Positions 35,986 to 48,535 of a stretch of DNA of 64,000 nucleotides are shown piece after piece. How positions within the stretch are numbered: the stretch's first letter is position 1; each line of letters begins with the position of its first letter. The notes beneath the pieces were generated by a model that saw nothing but the letters and a program-made list of their open reading frames with translations, did not search any database and was not told where the DNA came from. Source of the stretch: Sphingomonas corticis (GTDB lineage: Bacteria; Pseudomonadota; Alphaproteobacteria; Sphingomonadales; Sphingomonadaceae); the NCBI RefSeq assembly GCF_012035195.1, contig NZ_JAAVJH010000004.1:310001-374000 (forward strand), read 5' to 3'. Made by a program: the position numbers and the translations under genes.

Positions 35986-38913
35986 ATGAAGACGTTCAAG
36001 TCTCGTCTGCTGGCAACGACGATCACGGCCGGCATGGCCATGGTCGCGCTGCCCGCAGTCGCGCAGATCACGCCCGACGCGGTTCAGACGACGCAGGCGG
36101 ATGGTTCCGACGCCACGCAGGGCGACGTGGTCGTCACCGGGTCGCGCATCGCGCGACCGGAGGTTGATTCGCCTGTGCCGGTGACCACCGTCGACCGTGC
36201 GCAGCTGCTTCAGCGCGCGTCGCCGAACGTGTCGGACATCCTGAACGAGCTTCCCCAGGTGGGCATCGGGCAAACCCGCACGAACACCAACTTCCTCACC
36301 TCGGGCACCGGCGTGTCGACGGTGAACCTGCGTGCGCTGGGCTCGAACCGCACGCTGGTGCTGGTCAACGGGCGCCGCTTCGTCGGCGGCTTCGGCGGCG
36401 ACACCGCGGTCGACATCAACAATATCCCCGTCGACTTCCTGGAGCGCGTCGACAACATCACCGGCGGTTCGTCGGCGGTCTACGGTTCGGACGCCGTGGC
36501 CGGGGTCGTGAACTTCGTCCTGCGCGACCGGTTCGAGGGTCTGCAGATCCGGGCCCAGGGTGGCACTACGGAGCAGGGTGACAACGGCCGCTACTTCGTC
36601 AGCGTCACCGGCGGCACGAAGTGGGGCGCGGACGATCGCGGCAATGCCATCGTCAACTTCTCGTACGACCGCGACGAGGGGCTGTTCTCTGCCGATCGCG
36701 CCATCTCCGCGCAGGATTGCGCGGGCCTGATCTGCGGCCCGGCCTCGTACAGCTCGTACGCGCCGCAGGGCCAGTTCCAGCTGATCGGCGCCAACGGCGG
36801 GACGCGTCCGGTGTTGGCCGGTGGCCAGTCGACCTTCTCCTACAATCCCGACGGCACGCTGGCGGTGCTTCCCGGCTACCAGTCGGGCGTGTACGGCTTC
36901 AATCGCAACGGCGTGCGCCGCATCGCCGTGCCGCTGGAGCGCTACCTGGCCAGCGGCATCTTCAACTATGAGCTGAGCGACAAGATCACCGCCTATTCGG
37001 AGGTGACCTATGCCCGCACCAGTTCGAACGCGTCGCTGGAGGCGTCCGCGCTCGCGAACACGGACATCTACAGCGCCGGTGGCATCCCGATCACCAACGC
37101 CTTCATCCCCACGTCGGTGGCTGCGGCGATCGCGGCGGCGAACAGCGATGGCGATCCGACCAACGACGTCACGTCACTGGGCTTCCGCCGTCGTCAGAAC
37201 GAAGTGTTCGACCGCAGCAACCGTGCGCAGCGCGACACCTGGCGCGCCGTCGTCGGCGTCCGTGGCGACCTCGGCTCGAACGTCAACTATGACGTCAGCT
37301 ACGTCTACGGCCACCTGAACGACTTCAACGCCAGCCAGGATGTGGACACGGCGCGCTATCGCCAGTCGCTCGACTCGATCCGCGTCGGCGCGGGCAACGT
37401 CGTCGGTGTCGACATCGTCTGCCGCGACGAGGCGGCACGCGCCAACGGCTGCATCCCGATCAACTTGTTCGGACGCGGCACCGCGGATCCGCGCGCGTCG
37501 TCCTACGTCCAGGCGGTGGTGCCCAAGTCCGAGGACATCACGAACGAGCAGCATGTCGTCACCGGCACGCTCTCGTCGTCGTCGCTGTTCGACCTCGGCG
37601 CCGGCGGCGTCGGCGTGGCGGTGGGCTTCGAATATCGCTACGAATCGGTCGTCGACGATCTCGATATCCTCACCAACACCGGCGGCAACTCGGGCAACCA
37701 GATCCCCGATCTCACCGGCTCGCAGGACGTGCGCGAGGTGTTCGGCGAAGTGAACGTGCCGCTGCTGGCTGACCGTCCGTTCTTCGAATATCTCGGCGTG
37801 AACGGCGCGGCGCGCTATTCCGACTATTCGACGATCGGCAACGTGTTCAGCTGGAACGCGGGTGCGGAGTGGGAGCCGGTGCGCGGCTTCCGTCTGCGCG
37901 GCCGCTACGCGGTGGCGAACCGTGCGCCGAACAATAGCGAGCTGTTCAGCGCGCCCTCTGAAACCTTCGCCGGGGTCACCGATCCCTGCGACGGCATCAC
38001 CAGCACCTCGACCGGCGCGACCGACGCCGCCTGCCGGGCGATTCCCGCGATCGCGGCGTTCTTCAACGCCAATCCGAACGGCACCTTCGCCTACACGCTG
38101 GCCGACACGCAGGGCATCAACGGCTTCGTTGGCGGCAACCGCGACCTGCAGGAAGAGACGGCGAAGACCATCACGGCCGGCTTCACCTTCACGCCGACCT
38201 TCGTTCCCGGGCTGCAGTTCACCGCGGACTATTTCGACATCAAGATCGAAGACGCGATCAGCACGCTGGATCGCAGCGACACGGTGGAGAAGTGCCTGCT
38301 CACCAATGACGCGGTGTTCTGCAACAACGTGCTGCGCTTCGGCGCGACGGGGTATCTGCAGACGGTCAATGCCCAGCTCATCAACATCGCCGGCTTCCAG
38401 GTCCGCGGCATCGACGCCACGTTGCGGTACGGCCGTCCGCTGGGCGTGGCGGAGAACGATCGCCTGACACTGGTCGCGAACTACACCTACCTACTCGACT
38501 ACAAGCAGCAGACCGATCCGGCGACGCCGGAGGAAGAGTTCGCGGGCACGTTCGGGCGCGGTTTCTCCACGCACAACCTGAACGCGCGGGCGACCTACGA
38601 GGTGAACGGGACTGGCCTTAGCTGGCAGACCACGCTGCTGAGCGGCGGGCCCTACCTGCGCAACGCCTTCATCAGCAACGATCCCGCCGTGGTCGCGCTG
38701 AACGATGTGGACGATTACTGGCTGCACAACCTGCAGATCAGCCAGCGGATCGACGACCGCTTCACGTTCTTCTTCAACGTGGACAACGTTTTCGACACGA
38801 AGCCGCAGTACCTGCCCGGGACGCCGTACGGCACGCCGACAGGTCTCGAGACCTCGGCCGACTTCGACGTCTTCGGCCGCCGCTTCACCGCGGGCGCTAC
38901 GTTCCGCTTCTGA
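35986..38913 (+). CDS. TonB-dependent receptor 2
   Basis: 975 residues. The signal peptide KTFKSRLLATTITAGMAMVA... ends at ~27 (PAVAQ). The plug begins GDVVVTGSRIARPEVDSP (~46-63), with NRTLVLVNGRRFVGG and ITGGSSAVYGSDAVAGVVNFV. The barrel ends RRFTAGATFRF, terminal Phe present. No STN domain. The signal peptide is very like that of receptor 3, which suggests duplication. AGAGGGG lies ~11 bases before the ATG. The 250-base leader carries an FNR-type box, so its expression may track oxygen supply. Confidence 0.95.
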   Translation: MKTFKSRLLATTITAGMAMVALPAVAQITPDAVQTTQADGSDATQGDVVVTGSRIARPEVDSPVPVTTVDRAQLLQRASPNVSDILNELPQVGIGQTRTNTNFLTSGTGVSTVNLRALGSNRTLVLVNGRRFVGGFGGDTAVDINNIPVDFLERVDNITGGSSAVYGSDAVAGVVNFVLRDRFEGLQIRAQGGTTEQGDNGRYFVSVTGGTKWGADDRGNAIVNFSYDRDEGLFSADRAISAQDCAGLICGPASYSSYAPQGQFQLIGANGGTRPVLAGGQSTFSYNPDGTLAVLPGYQSGVYGFNRNGVRRIAVPLERYLASGIFNYELSDKITAYSEVTYARTSSNASLEASALANTDIYSAGGIPITNAFIPTSVAAAIAAANSDGDPTNDVTSLGFRRRQNEVFDRSNRAQRDTWRAVVGVRGDLGSNVNYDVSYVYGHLNDFNASQDVDTARYRQSLDSIRVGAGNVVGVDIVCRDEAARANGCIPINLFGRGTADPRASSYVQAVVPKSEDITNEQHVVTGTLSSSSLFDLGAGGVGVAVGFEYRYESVVDDLDILTNTGGNSGNQIPDLTGSQDVREVFGEVNVPLLADRPFFEYLGVNGAARYSDYSTIGNVFSWNAGAEWEPVRGFRLRGRYAVANRAPNNSELFSAPSETFAGVTDPCDGITSTSTGATDAACRAIPAIAAFFNANPNGTFAYTLADTQGINGFVGGNRDLQEETAKTITAGFTFTPTFVPGLQFTADYFDIKIEDAISTLDRSDTVEKCLLTNDAVFCNNVLRFGATGYLQTVNAQLINIAGFQVRGIDATLRYGRPLGVAENDRLTLVANYTYLLDYKQQTDPATPEEEFAGTFGRGFSTHNLNARATYEVNGTGLSWQTTLLSGGPYLRNAFISNDPAVVALNDVDDYWLHNLQISQRIDDRFTFFFNVDNVFDTKPQYLPGTPYGTPTGLETSADFDVFGRRFTAGATFRF

Positions 38914-38957
38914 CCCGTTCCGGCCGGCACCCCGGTCCCGGCCGCGAGCATCCTTCG

Positions 38958-38992
38958 CGCCGGTGCCCTCCACAGAGGGCGCCGGCGTTTTT
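38958..38992 (+). terminator. Intrinsic terminator of receptor gene 2
   Basis: CGCCGGTGCCCTC (38958-38970) pairs with GAGGGCGCCGGCG (38975-38987) through one G-U pair, with loop CACA and a five-T run at 38988-38992. The T-run ends exactly at the stop codon of the convergent secreted-protein gene. Confidence 0.92.
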
Positions 38993-39517
38993 CTATCTGA
39001 CGCGCTCGATGCGTACGCTGCGTGCGCGATTGAACGATCCGAGATAGCTGCCCATCGCGCCGCGCTTGATGTGCACGCTGTTGCCCACCTCCGGCTCATA
39101 CCGGGCGCGCTCGGTCGTGCGCCACACGCTGCCGTCGTCCAAGACCACGGTGAACGTGTCGCGGCCGGCACGCGACAGCCGGGTCACGGTCGAGTCGAGC
39201 GTCTCGATCGGCGCGATCTTCGCGGCCTTGGCGCCGTAGAGCCGCTGCTCCGACACCGGCAGGCCGAAAACCGCGCGCTGCCCCTCCTTCACTTCGGCTG
39301 GCGAGAGTACCGTGAGCTCGTTGCGCTGACGCGCCACGATCAGGTTATCCGCGGCACGATCGTAACAGGCGAGGCGACGTGCGCCGTCAGGCTCCGCTCG
39401 GCAGGTGGCCACCGCGTCGATCACCCGCTCGCCCGCCGCCTCCCGATCCTGCGCCGCCGCCGGCGCCACGCCCGTCGCCACGATGATCGTGGCCAAAACC
39501 GCCCATTGTTTCGCCAT
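38993..39517 (-). CDS. Small secreted protein, third paralogue (C-x(n)-RLxCxD family)
   Basis: 174 residues. The signal peptide ends near GVAPAAAQ (~23). DAVATCRAEPDGARRLACYDRAA, LTVLSPAEVKEGQRAVFGLPV, LDSTVTRLSRAG, VVLDDGSVWRTTE and VHIKRGAMGSYLG align block by block with the 35195 protein; the last blocks also match 16623. The ending SVRIERVR matches KVRRIN of 35195. GGGGAAG lies ahead of the ATG at 39517. It is divergent from receptor 3 and convergent with receptor 2. Function unknown. Confidence 0.75.
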   Translation of the reverse strand: MAKQWAVLATIIVATGVAPAAAQDREAAGERVIDAVATCRAEPDGARRLACYDRAADNLIVARQRNELTVLSPAEVKEGQRAVFGLPVSEQRLYGAKAAKIAPIETLDSTVTRLSRAGRDTFTVVLDDGSVWRTTERARYEPEVGNSVHIKRGAMGSYLGSFNRARSVRIERVR

Positions 39518-39714
39518 GTTGCTCGCTTCCCCGATGTGTGTCGTCGATGTCACAGCCTGAAGACGACTACAATTGTATGCAACTGCGGAATATTGCTCGA
39601 TCCGGACGCATCTTCCTAAGCTTAGTTTATCTCGCGGATTGGGTCATCTTTTCTGTCGTAGATTACATGCACGGCGACGCAATCATGCGCACGTCGCGAA
39701 TGGGGGTTGTCATA

Positions 39715-42702
39715 ATGAAGACTTTGAAGACGCGCCTTTTGGCGTCCGTCGTCACGGCTGGGGTAGCCGTGATCGCGACGCCCGCGATGGCGCAGGTCGG
39801 CACGCCGGAGGCTGAGTCCCAGGCGAGCGGACAGGATTCGCAGCCCGACGTCGTCGTCACCGGGTCGCGCATCCGCCGCAACGACCTGACATCGACGAGC
39901 CCGGTGACGGTCGTGTCGGACCAGGAGTTTGCGCTGCAGGGCGCGATCAACGTCGAGCAGGTCGTGAACACGCTGCCGCAGGTTCTTCCCGGCCTGACGG
40001 GCTTCTCGAACAATCCCGGCAACGGCGCGGTCACGCTGAACCTGCGTGCGCTTGGGGCGCAGCGTACGCTCGTGCTCGTGAACGGCCGGCGCTGGATGTT
40101 CTATGACACCACCCAGGTCGTCGACCTGAATACGATTCCGCAGTTCATGCTGCAGAACGTCGAAGTTTCGACGGGCGGCGCATCGGCCGTCTATGGCTCG
40201 GATGCGGTCGCCGGCGTCGTGAACTTCAAGCTGCGTGACGACCTGAACGGCGTCCTTGCCGGCGCCACGTACAACATCACCGAGCGCGGTGATGCGGCGA
40301 GCTACTCGGCCGATGTCGGTATCGGATCGAACTTCGCGGACGATCGCGGCAACGTCACCCTCTTCGCGAACTACACCGAGCGCAAGCCACTGTTCCAAAG
40401 CGCGCGGCGCTTCTCCAACACCGCGATCGCCGATGGCTGCGTGGTTCCCGGTAGCGGGGATCCGAGCCGGTCAGGAATCGGTACCATTCAGCCGGGCGGC
40501 TCCGCGATCGGCACCTGCGCCGCGCGTGGTGGCGAAGTCGGCTTCGTCAACGGCGGATCGGCCAACACGCCGATCGCCACCTTCAATGCGCCGGGCGGCA
40601 CGTACATCTTCAACGGCAGCGGTGGTGGATCGCGCCTGTTCCAGAACCCGGCTGACCTCTACAACTTCAATCCGACCAACTATTTGCAGCTGCCGCAGGA
40701 ACGCTACCTGCTGGGCGGGTTCGCGCATTACGAGGTTGCCGACGGGGTCGAGGTCTTCAGTGAAGTCAGCTTCGTCAACAATCGCGTAAACCAGGAACTG
40801 GCGCCGACCCCGACCGGTGTCAGCGGAACGTTGCAGATTGCGAGCCCGTTCTTCAACGAGCAGACCCGTGCGCTGCTGCGCGCGCAGGACGCGATCGACG
40901 CGACGCCGAACAATGGATACGCGACGACGACGGTCAACTATCGCTTCCTGTCCGCCGGTTCGCGCAATGCCGAGCAGACGCGGCAGGCCTATCGCCTGCT
41001 GCTGGGCGTGCGGGGCGACATAACCGATAAGCTGAACTACGAGGCGTATTACTCGTACGCCCGTACGAACAACACGCAGTACCAGCAGGGCAACGTCTCC
41101 AGCAGCCGCTATCGGGCGGCGCTGACGACCGAGTTCGTACCAGGCAGCACCACGGAGATCCGCTGTCTCGACCCGGTCGCGCGCGCGGCGGGCTGCGTCC
41201 CGATCAACGTTTTCGGCAGCGGTCTCGCAAGCCCGGCGGCCGTCAACTACGTACGCGTGAACTCGACCAACCTCGACATTTCCGAGTTGAAGAACGCGGT
41301 GGCGAGCGTCAGCGGGTCGCTGTTCAACTTCGGCATGGGCGCGGATGACGTCGCGTTCTCGCTCGGCACCGAATATCGGCAGATGCGCTCGCGCTACATC
41401 CCGGACACGTTCCTTTCCTCGGGCGACGTGCTCGGCTTCAACGCCGGTCAGCCGACCCGTGGCAGCTACGATGTGAAGGAAGTTTTCGGCGAGCTTCGCG
41501 TGCCGCTGGTGCGCGATGGTTTTGTTCACGCGCTCGAACTGACTGGTGCAGCTCGCTACTCGGACTATTCGCTGCAGGCAGTTGGCGGCACCTGGACGTA
41601 CACGGGCGGCGCTGAGTTCGCGCCGATCCGCGACATCCGGTTCCGCGGCCAGTATTCGCGAGCAGTGCGTGCGCCGAACGTGCAGGACCTGTTTGGTGGT
41701 CAGTCTACGGGCTTCCCCTCGGTCAACGACCGCTGCGGCCAGTTTGCGCCGCAAGCGTCGCGAACGGAAGCGGTGCGTGCGCTGTGTGTTGCCAGCGGTG
41801 TGCCCGCTGCCAACGTCTTCACGGCATTGGCGCAGCCCAACCAGCAGATCCAGACGGACGTCGGCGGCAACCCGAATGTCGAGGAGGAAGTTTCGGACAC
41901 CTACACCGCCGGTGTGGTGATCTCGCCCAGCTTCATCCCTCGCCTGAACGTCACGGTCGACTATTTCAACATCAAGGTTGAGAATACGATCGGTCAGCTG
42001 GCGGGTGGTGTCGCGACGGCGATCCAGCTGTGCTACGACACCATTCAGGATGTGAACAACGCAATCTGCGCGCCCTTCGTCAATCGGCCGGGCTTCCAGG
42101 TTCGTAACCCGCAGACCGGTGCGCTGGGCGCCTCGGCAGGCGGGTTGAACCCGCAGTTCACCAGCGCGAACGTCGGAACCCTGAAGACGTCGGGCATCGA
42201 CATGCAGGTCGACTACAACCTGCAGTTCGGCGGTGGTCAGCTCAGCTTCTTCTACATCGGTACGTGGCTCGACAAGTATCGCAGCATTCCGATCACCGCC
42301 ATTCCGGAGCGTGAGTTCATCAGCGAGGGCACGTTCGGCCTGCCGAAGTACCGCCACACGGCGCGCGTGACCTTCTCCGACGGGCCGGCCTCGCTGTCGC
42401 TCCGCTGGGGCTTCGAAGGGAAGACGCAGAGCACGAACATCAACAACATCTTCAATGGTCTGACCCGTGTCGGCACGGACCCTGCGCTGTTGTCGGTGGC
42501 GCGCCTGGGAAGCTACAGCCAGTTCGATCTGACGGCGTCGGTCGATGTCAACGACGCGCTGACGTTCAACTTCGGTGTCAGCAACCTACTCGACAAGGAC
42601 CCGCCGATCCTCGGCTCGCAGTCCGAGCAGGCGAACACGCTGCCGAGCTTCTACGACGTGCTCGGCCGTCAGTTCTTCATTGCGGCGCGCGTCCGTCTCT
42701 GA
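39715..42702 (+). CDS. TonB-dependent receptor 3
   Basis: 995 residues. The signal peptide KTLKTRLLASVVTAGVAVIA ends at ~27 (PAMAQ). The plug starts PDVVVTGSRIRRNDLTSTSP (~43-62), with QRTLVLVNGRRWMF and STGGASAVYGSDAVAGVVNFK. The barrel contains many Ser/Asn/Thr-rich external loops and ends QFFIAARVRL: the last residue is Leu where most barrel proteins have Phe. I chose the ATG at 39715 over upstream in-frame ATGs because it starts the signal peptide. A strong terminator follows. Confidence 0.95.
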   Translation: MKTLKTRLLASVVTAGVAVIATPAMAQVGTPEAESQASGQDSQPDVVVTGSRIRRNDLTSTSPVTVVSDQEFALQGAINVEQVVNTLPQVLPGLTGFSNNPGNGAVTLNLRALGAQRTLVLVNGRRWMFYDTTQVVDLNTIPQFMLQNVEVSTGGASAVYGSDAVAGVVNFKLRDDLNGVLAGATYNITERGDAASYSADVGIGSNFADDRGNVTLFANYTERKPLFQSARRFSNTAIADGCVVPGSGDPSRSGIGTIQPGGSAIGTCAARGGEVGFVNGGSANTPIATFNAPGGTYIFNGSGGGSRLFQNPADLYNFNPTNYLQLPQERYLLGGFAHYEVADGVEVFSEVSFVNNRVNQELAPTPTGVSGTLQIASPFFNEQTRALLRAQDAIDATPNNGYATTTVNYRFLSAGSRNAEQTRQAYRLLLGVRGDITDKLNYEAYYSYARTNNTQYQQGNVSSSRYRAALTTEFVPGSTTEIRCLDPVARAAGCVPINVFGSGLASPAAVNYVRVNSTNLDISELKNAVASVSGSLFNFGMGADDVAFSLGTEYRQMRSRYIPDTFLSSGDVLGFNAGQPTRGSYDVKEVFGELRVPLVRDGFVHALELTGAARYSDYSLQAVGGTWTYTGGAEFAPIRDIRFRGQYSRAVRAPNVQDLFGGQSTGFPSVNDRCGQFAPQASRTEAVRALCVASGVPAANVFTALAQPNQQIQTDVGGNPNVEEEVSDTYTAGVVISPSFIPRLNVTVDYFNIKVENTIGQLAGGVATAIQLCYDTIQDVNNAICAPFVNRPGFQVRNPQTGALGASAGGLNPQFTSANVGTLKTSGIDMQVDYNLQFGGGQLSFFYIGTWLDKYRSIPITAIPEREFISEGTFGLPKYRHTARVTFSDGPASLSLRWGFEGKTQSTNINNIFNGLTRVGTDPALLSVARLGSYSQFDLTASVDVNDALTFNFGVSNLLDKDPPILGSQSEQANTLPSFYDVLGRQFFIAARVRL

Positions 42703-42725
42703 TCGATCGGATCGCGTGAACATCT

Positions 42726-42762
42726 GGGCGGCGGATCGTACGATCCGCCGCCCTTTTCTTTT
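42726..42762 (+). terminator. Intrinsic terminator of receptor gene 3
   Basis: A perfect 28-base palindrome (42726-42753; arms GGGCGGCGGATCG and CGATCCGCCGCCC around TA) is followed by TTTTCTTTT. It ends four bases before the stop codon of the convergent TPR-oxygenase gene. Confidence 0.92.
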
Positions 42763-42765
42763 GCC

Positions 42766-44436
42766 TCAATCGGCCGCCACGTCGAAGGCCACCGTCATCC
42801 GCGTGCCGGCGCCGATCGGCCGGGTCCCGTGGAACAGCGTGCTGGGGAAAAGGACGGCGTGGCCCGGGCGAGGTGGGATCGTGGCCATAGCAGGCAGGTC
42901 GGTCCGCAGGTCCGACGGGGGGCGACCGAGTTCCAGCCACCCCGCGCACTCGTCGTTCTGCTGCGCCGGGGGGACGACGAAGTAGGAAGCGGACGAGACG
43001 ATCCCGGCCGGGTGGATGTGCGACGCGTGGCGGCCTGCGCCGTTCAGCCGGATCGACCAGCTCCCCGTCACCTTCCACGGGCGGTCGCGATGGCGCAGCA
43101 GGGGATGCGCGGAATCGTGCGGGGGCAGGCCCGCGCGATAGCGCTCAATCGCGTCCGCGATGGCCTCGCGGATGGCGCCGATCGCCGGCTCGGCGCGCGC
43201 GAACAGGGCGCCGCGCGTCTGGCTGCCGTCCTTCACCGACTGGCCGACGGGCATCGCCGCGCGATCGTGCAGGCGGTGGAGCAGCGCGATCGCCGCTTCC
43301 ATGGCCGCGGGGGGGAGGGCGAGCGGCGCATCCATCACGAGGCCGGGCTGACCGGACAGCCATGCGTGCCGGTCGTCGCCGGTCATGCGCCACGCCACGT
43401 CCAGCAGGCTCCACGCGAAGATGTCGTCGGCACGCGTCGCGACCACGCGCTCCAGCAGCGCCGCGGCACCGGCCGGGTCTACACGACGAATCCGGTGCCG
43501 CGCGCGGTGGATCGCCCAGGTCTCGCCGCCATCGTCGTGGGCGGACAGCAGCCGCTCTTCCCGCATCAGGTCGCCCGCCGCGCCCGCCGCCATCGTCTCC
43601 ACCACGGCGAGCGGGGCGGCGTCAGGCCAGCGGCGCAATCCCTCGCGCGCGACATCGGCCGCCTCTTCATGCTGATCGACGCCCGCCAGCGTCATCGCCC
43701 AAGAGTGGAAGAGCGCGGCGGAGGCGCCGCCCGCTGCCGCGGCGGCATAATGATCGCAGAAGGAGTCGCGCTCGCCCATCGCCCACCGCAGCGCCGCATG
43801 CGCCTCCATGCCCTCCGTCCAGTCGGGCACCTGCGTCGCGAGCGCCTGCGTCAGCGCCAGCGCCTCGGCCGGGCGACCCGCCGCCTCATAGGCCTGCGCC
43901 AGCCCGCGGACGACGAAGCGATCGCCGGGCGCCGCGGCCAGGGCACGCTCGTGCCACGCGACCGCATCGTCCGCCCCGCGCTGCAGCGCGACCTGCGCGC
44001 GCCCCTGAATGGCGCGGGCGCTGGCGGGATCGGTGCGCAGCGCCGCGTCGTAGCTGGCCTGCGCCGCCGCGGGATCGTCCGCGGTAAGCTCGGCCGCGGC
44101 ACGCGCGGTCCAGTAGCGCGGATGGCCGCGCAGCGACGCTTCGCGTCGCGCGAGGTCGGCCGCCGCATCGCGCGCGCGTCCCAGCCGGCCGAGCACGATC
44201 GCGCGGTTCAGCGCCGCCTCGGCATGGCTCGGCGCGAGGGCGAGCGCGCGGTCGAACCAGGCGAGCGCCGTCGCGTCGGATCGTTGTCCGGCATGGAAAC
44301 TGCCGACACTGTTCAGCAGCGCCGCGTCGCGCGGATGCTGCGCGGCCGCTTCGTCGAACAGCCGCGCCGCCTCCTCCAGCCGACCGGCGCGGGCTGCAGC
44401 GAGCGCGCGCTCGCGCATCGCGGCGGCACTGTTCAC
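42766..44436 (-). CDS. TPR-fused putative 2OG-Fe(II) oxygenase (2)
   Basis: 556 residues. TPR helices take up ~1-340 (ALLNSVGSFHAGQRSDATALAWFDRA). The C-terminal ~200 residues match the oxygenase at 29216: GSWSIRLNGAGRHASHIHPAG, ASYFVVPPA and LFPSTLFHGTRPIGAGTRMTVAFD. The H-x-H and distal His expected for Fe(II) are present. I use the GTG at 44436, whose GTGA overlaps the stop of the upstream oxygenase gene; the ATG at 44418 is the alternative. The stop faces the receptor 3 terminator. Confidence 0.8.
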   Translation of the reverse strand: MNSAAAMRERALAAARAGRLEEAARLFDEAAAQHPRDAALLNSVGSFHAGQRSDATALAWFDRALALAPSHAEAALNRAIVLGRLGRARDAAADLARREASLRGHPRYWTARAAAELTADDPAAAQASYDAALRTDPASARAIQGRAQVALQRGADDAVAWHERALAAAPGDRFVVRGLAQAYEAAGRPAEALALTQALATQVPDWTEGMEAHAALRWAMGERDSFCDHYAAAAAGGASAALFHSWAMTLAGVDQHEEAADVAREGLRRWPDAAPLAVVETMAAGAAGDLMREERLLSAHDDGGETWAIHRARHRIRRVDPAGAAALLERVVATRADDIFAWSLLDVAWRMTGDDRHAWLSGQPGLVMDAPLALPPAAMEAAIALLHRLHDRAAMPVGQSVKDGSQTRGALFARAEPAIGAIREAIADAIERYRAGLPPHDSAHPLLRHRDRPWKVTGSWSIRLNGAGRHASHIHPAGIVSSASYFVVPPAQQNDECAGWLELGRPPSDLRTDLPAMATIPPRPGHAVLFPSTLFHGTRPIGAGTRMTVAFDVAAD

Positions 44437-45164
44437 CGGTCGCGGAACCAGCCGGTGATCGAGTAGCGCCCCACCGGCGCGAACGGCGGCACGTAGCTGA
44501 CCGCGTGGAGCGCCGGGACGGCGAATAGGCTCAGCGCGTTGAAGCGCGGCTTGTAGCCGGCGATCACGTCGCCGTCCTCGTCGAAGAACTGGAGGTAGCC
44601 GCCCCAGTCGGGCCGCCAGTCCTCGCGGCAGAGGCTGAGCACATAGGCGACCCGCCATCCCTCCGCGGCGTGGCTGTCGATGTGCAATGGCAGGAATTGG
44701 TTGGGGGCGAACAGCGTCGCCTGTGCGTCGGCCTTGCGCAGCTCCGGTATGCTGGTGACGGTGCGGATCAGGTCGAGGAACGGCTGGTCGTTGAGGTGCT
44801 CCAGCAGGATGTCGTGCGGCCCGTCCGGGTTGGTCTTCGCGAGATAGGCGTCGAGGATCGGGTAGCGCGCGTAGGAGAAGGCATAGTCGCGCCCCTGCAT
44901 CGACCGGAAGATCCGCTCGCCGGTCGCCTGCCGCTCCGTGGGCGATAATCGCGCGACCTCGCCCGCGTCCAGCCCGTGCGGCCCGTCCTCGCCCGCGCGC
45001 CATGCGAGGCCCCAGGGCGTGTCGCGCGCCAGCACGCGGTGCAGCGCGGCGGCGGCATCCTCGGTCAGCACGTCGCGAATCTGTACGCGACGATCGCGCG
45101 CGAAGCGCCGGGACAGGTCCGCGCGATCCAGCGCAGGGTTCAGGTCGAAGAGGGAAATCGGCAC
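44433..45164 (-). CDS. 2OG-Fe(II) oxygenase (small, copy a)
   Basis: 243 residues. The double-stranded beta-helix has FLPLHIDSHAAEGWRVAYVLSL (H-x-D iron ligands), DWGGYLQFFDEDGDV, and the distal FAVPALHAVSYVPPFAPVGRYSITGWFRDR with His and the 2OG-binding Arg. This is a prolyl-4-hydroxylase-like fold. The start is set at GTG 45164 (PISLFDLNPALDRADLSRRF), which aligns with the start of the divergent paralogue at 45210. No clear ribosome-binding site is visible. Confidence 0.85.
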   Translation of the reverse strand: MPISLFDLNPALDRADLSRRFARDRRVQIRDVLTEDAAAALHRVLARDTPWGLAWRAGEDGPHGLDAGEVARLSPTERQATGERIFRSMQGRDYAFSYARYPILDAYLAKTNPDGPHDILLEHLNDQPFLDLIRTVTSIPELRKADAQATLFAPNQFLPLHIDSHAAEGWRVAYVLSLCREDWRPDWGGYLQFFDEDGDVIAGYKPRFNALSLFAVPALHAVSYVPPFAPVGRYSITGWFRDR

Positions 45165-45209
45165 GGCAGCGCTCTTGTTGCGGCGCCGGCACGGGCCTAG
45201 CGCGGGAGG

Positions 45210-45928
45210 ATGTCGACGCTTCCGCCTCTTTCCCTCAACCCCGCGCTGGATGCAACCGCGCTGGCGCGGCGCTTCGCCATCGACGGCCGCGTGCAGATCG
45301 CCGACTTCCTCCCGCCCGAGGTGGCGGACGCCTGGCATGCGATGCTGCGCGGGCGTGGGGACTGGGTGCAGGTGGTCAATTCGGGCGACAAGCTGTTCGA
45401 GCTGTCGCGCGAGGTCCGCGCCGGCATGGCCGCGGCGCAGCGCGAGGCGCTCGACCAAGCGGTCTATGCCGGCGCGCGCGACGGCTTCCAGTTCCGCTAC
45501 GAGGCGATCCGCGTACCCGACGTCGCCGAGGCGCGGCGCGGCAGCGACGATCCGCTCGCCGCGCTGGCGCGCTTCCTGTCCGAAGGCGACGCGCGCGATT
45601 TCCTGCGGACGGTCACGGGGGAAGCGCGGATCGACTTCGCCGACGCGCAGGCCACGGCCTTCTCGCCCGGCGACTTCCTGACCGGCCACGACGATGCGGT
45701 CACGGGGAAGAAGCGCCACGCCGCCTATGTGCTGGGCCTCACGCCGGTGTGGCGGACGGAGTGGGGCGGCCTGCTGCTCTTCCACGACGGCCGGCGGATC
45801 GCCGACGGGTTCGTGCCCGCGCTCGGCACGCTCAACCTGTTCCGCGTGCCGCAGCGGCACAGCGTGACCGAGGTCACGCGCGCCGCCGCGTACCGCCGCT
45901 ACTCCGTCACCGGGTGGCTCCGCGCGCG

Positions 45929-45932
<4 letters not shown>
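45210..45932 (+). CDS. 2OG-Fe(II) oxygenase (small, copy b)
   Basis: 240 residues. The start ([20 protein letters not shown]) and end ([30 protein letters not shown]) align with copy a, so the two are divergent paralogues 45 bases apart. Iron ligands are in [20 protein letters not shown] (H-x-D) and [15 protein letters not shown] is the central strand. GGGAGG directly abuts the ATG, which is unusually close for a ribosome-binding site. The stop overlaps that of convergent clpB within CTAG. Confidence 0.86.
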
Positions 45933-48508
<2,576 letters not shown>

Positions 48509-48535
48509 CTGGTGTCCCTGTTGTGCTTGGGTGTC

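Noticed and set aside
40471..42357. A 628-codon minus-strand frame antisense to receptor 3
   Set aside because: The same antisense artefact; receptor 3 has clear plug and barrel motifs.
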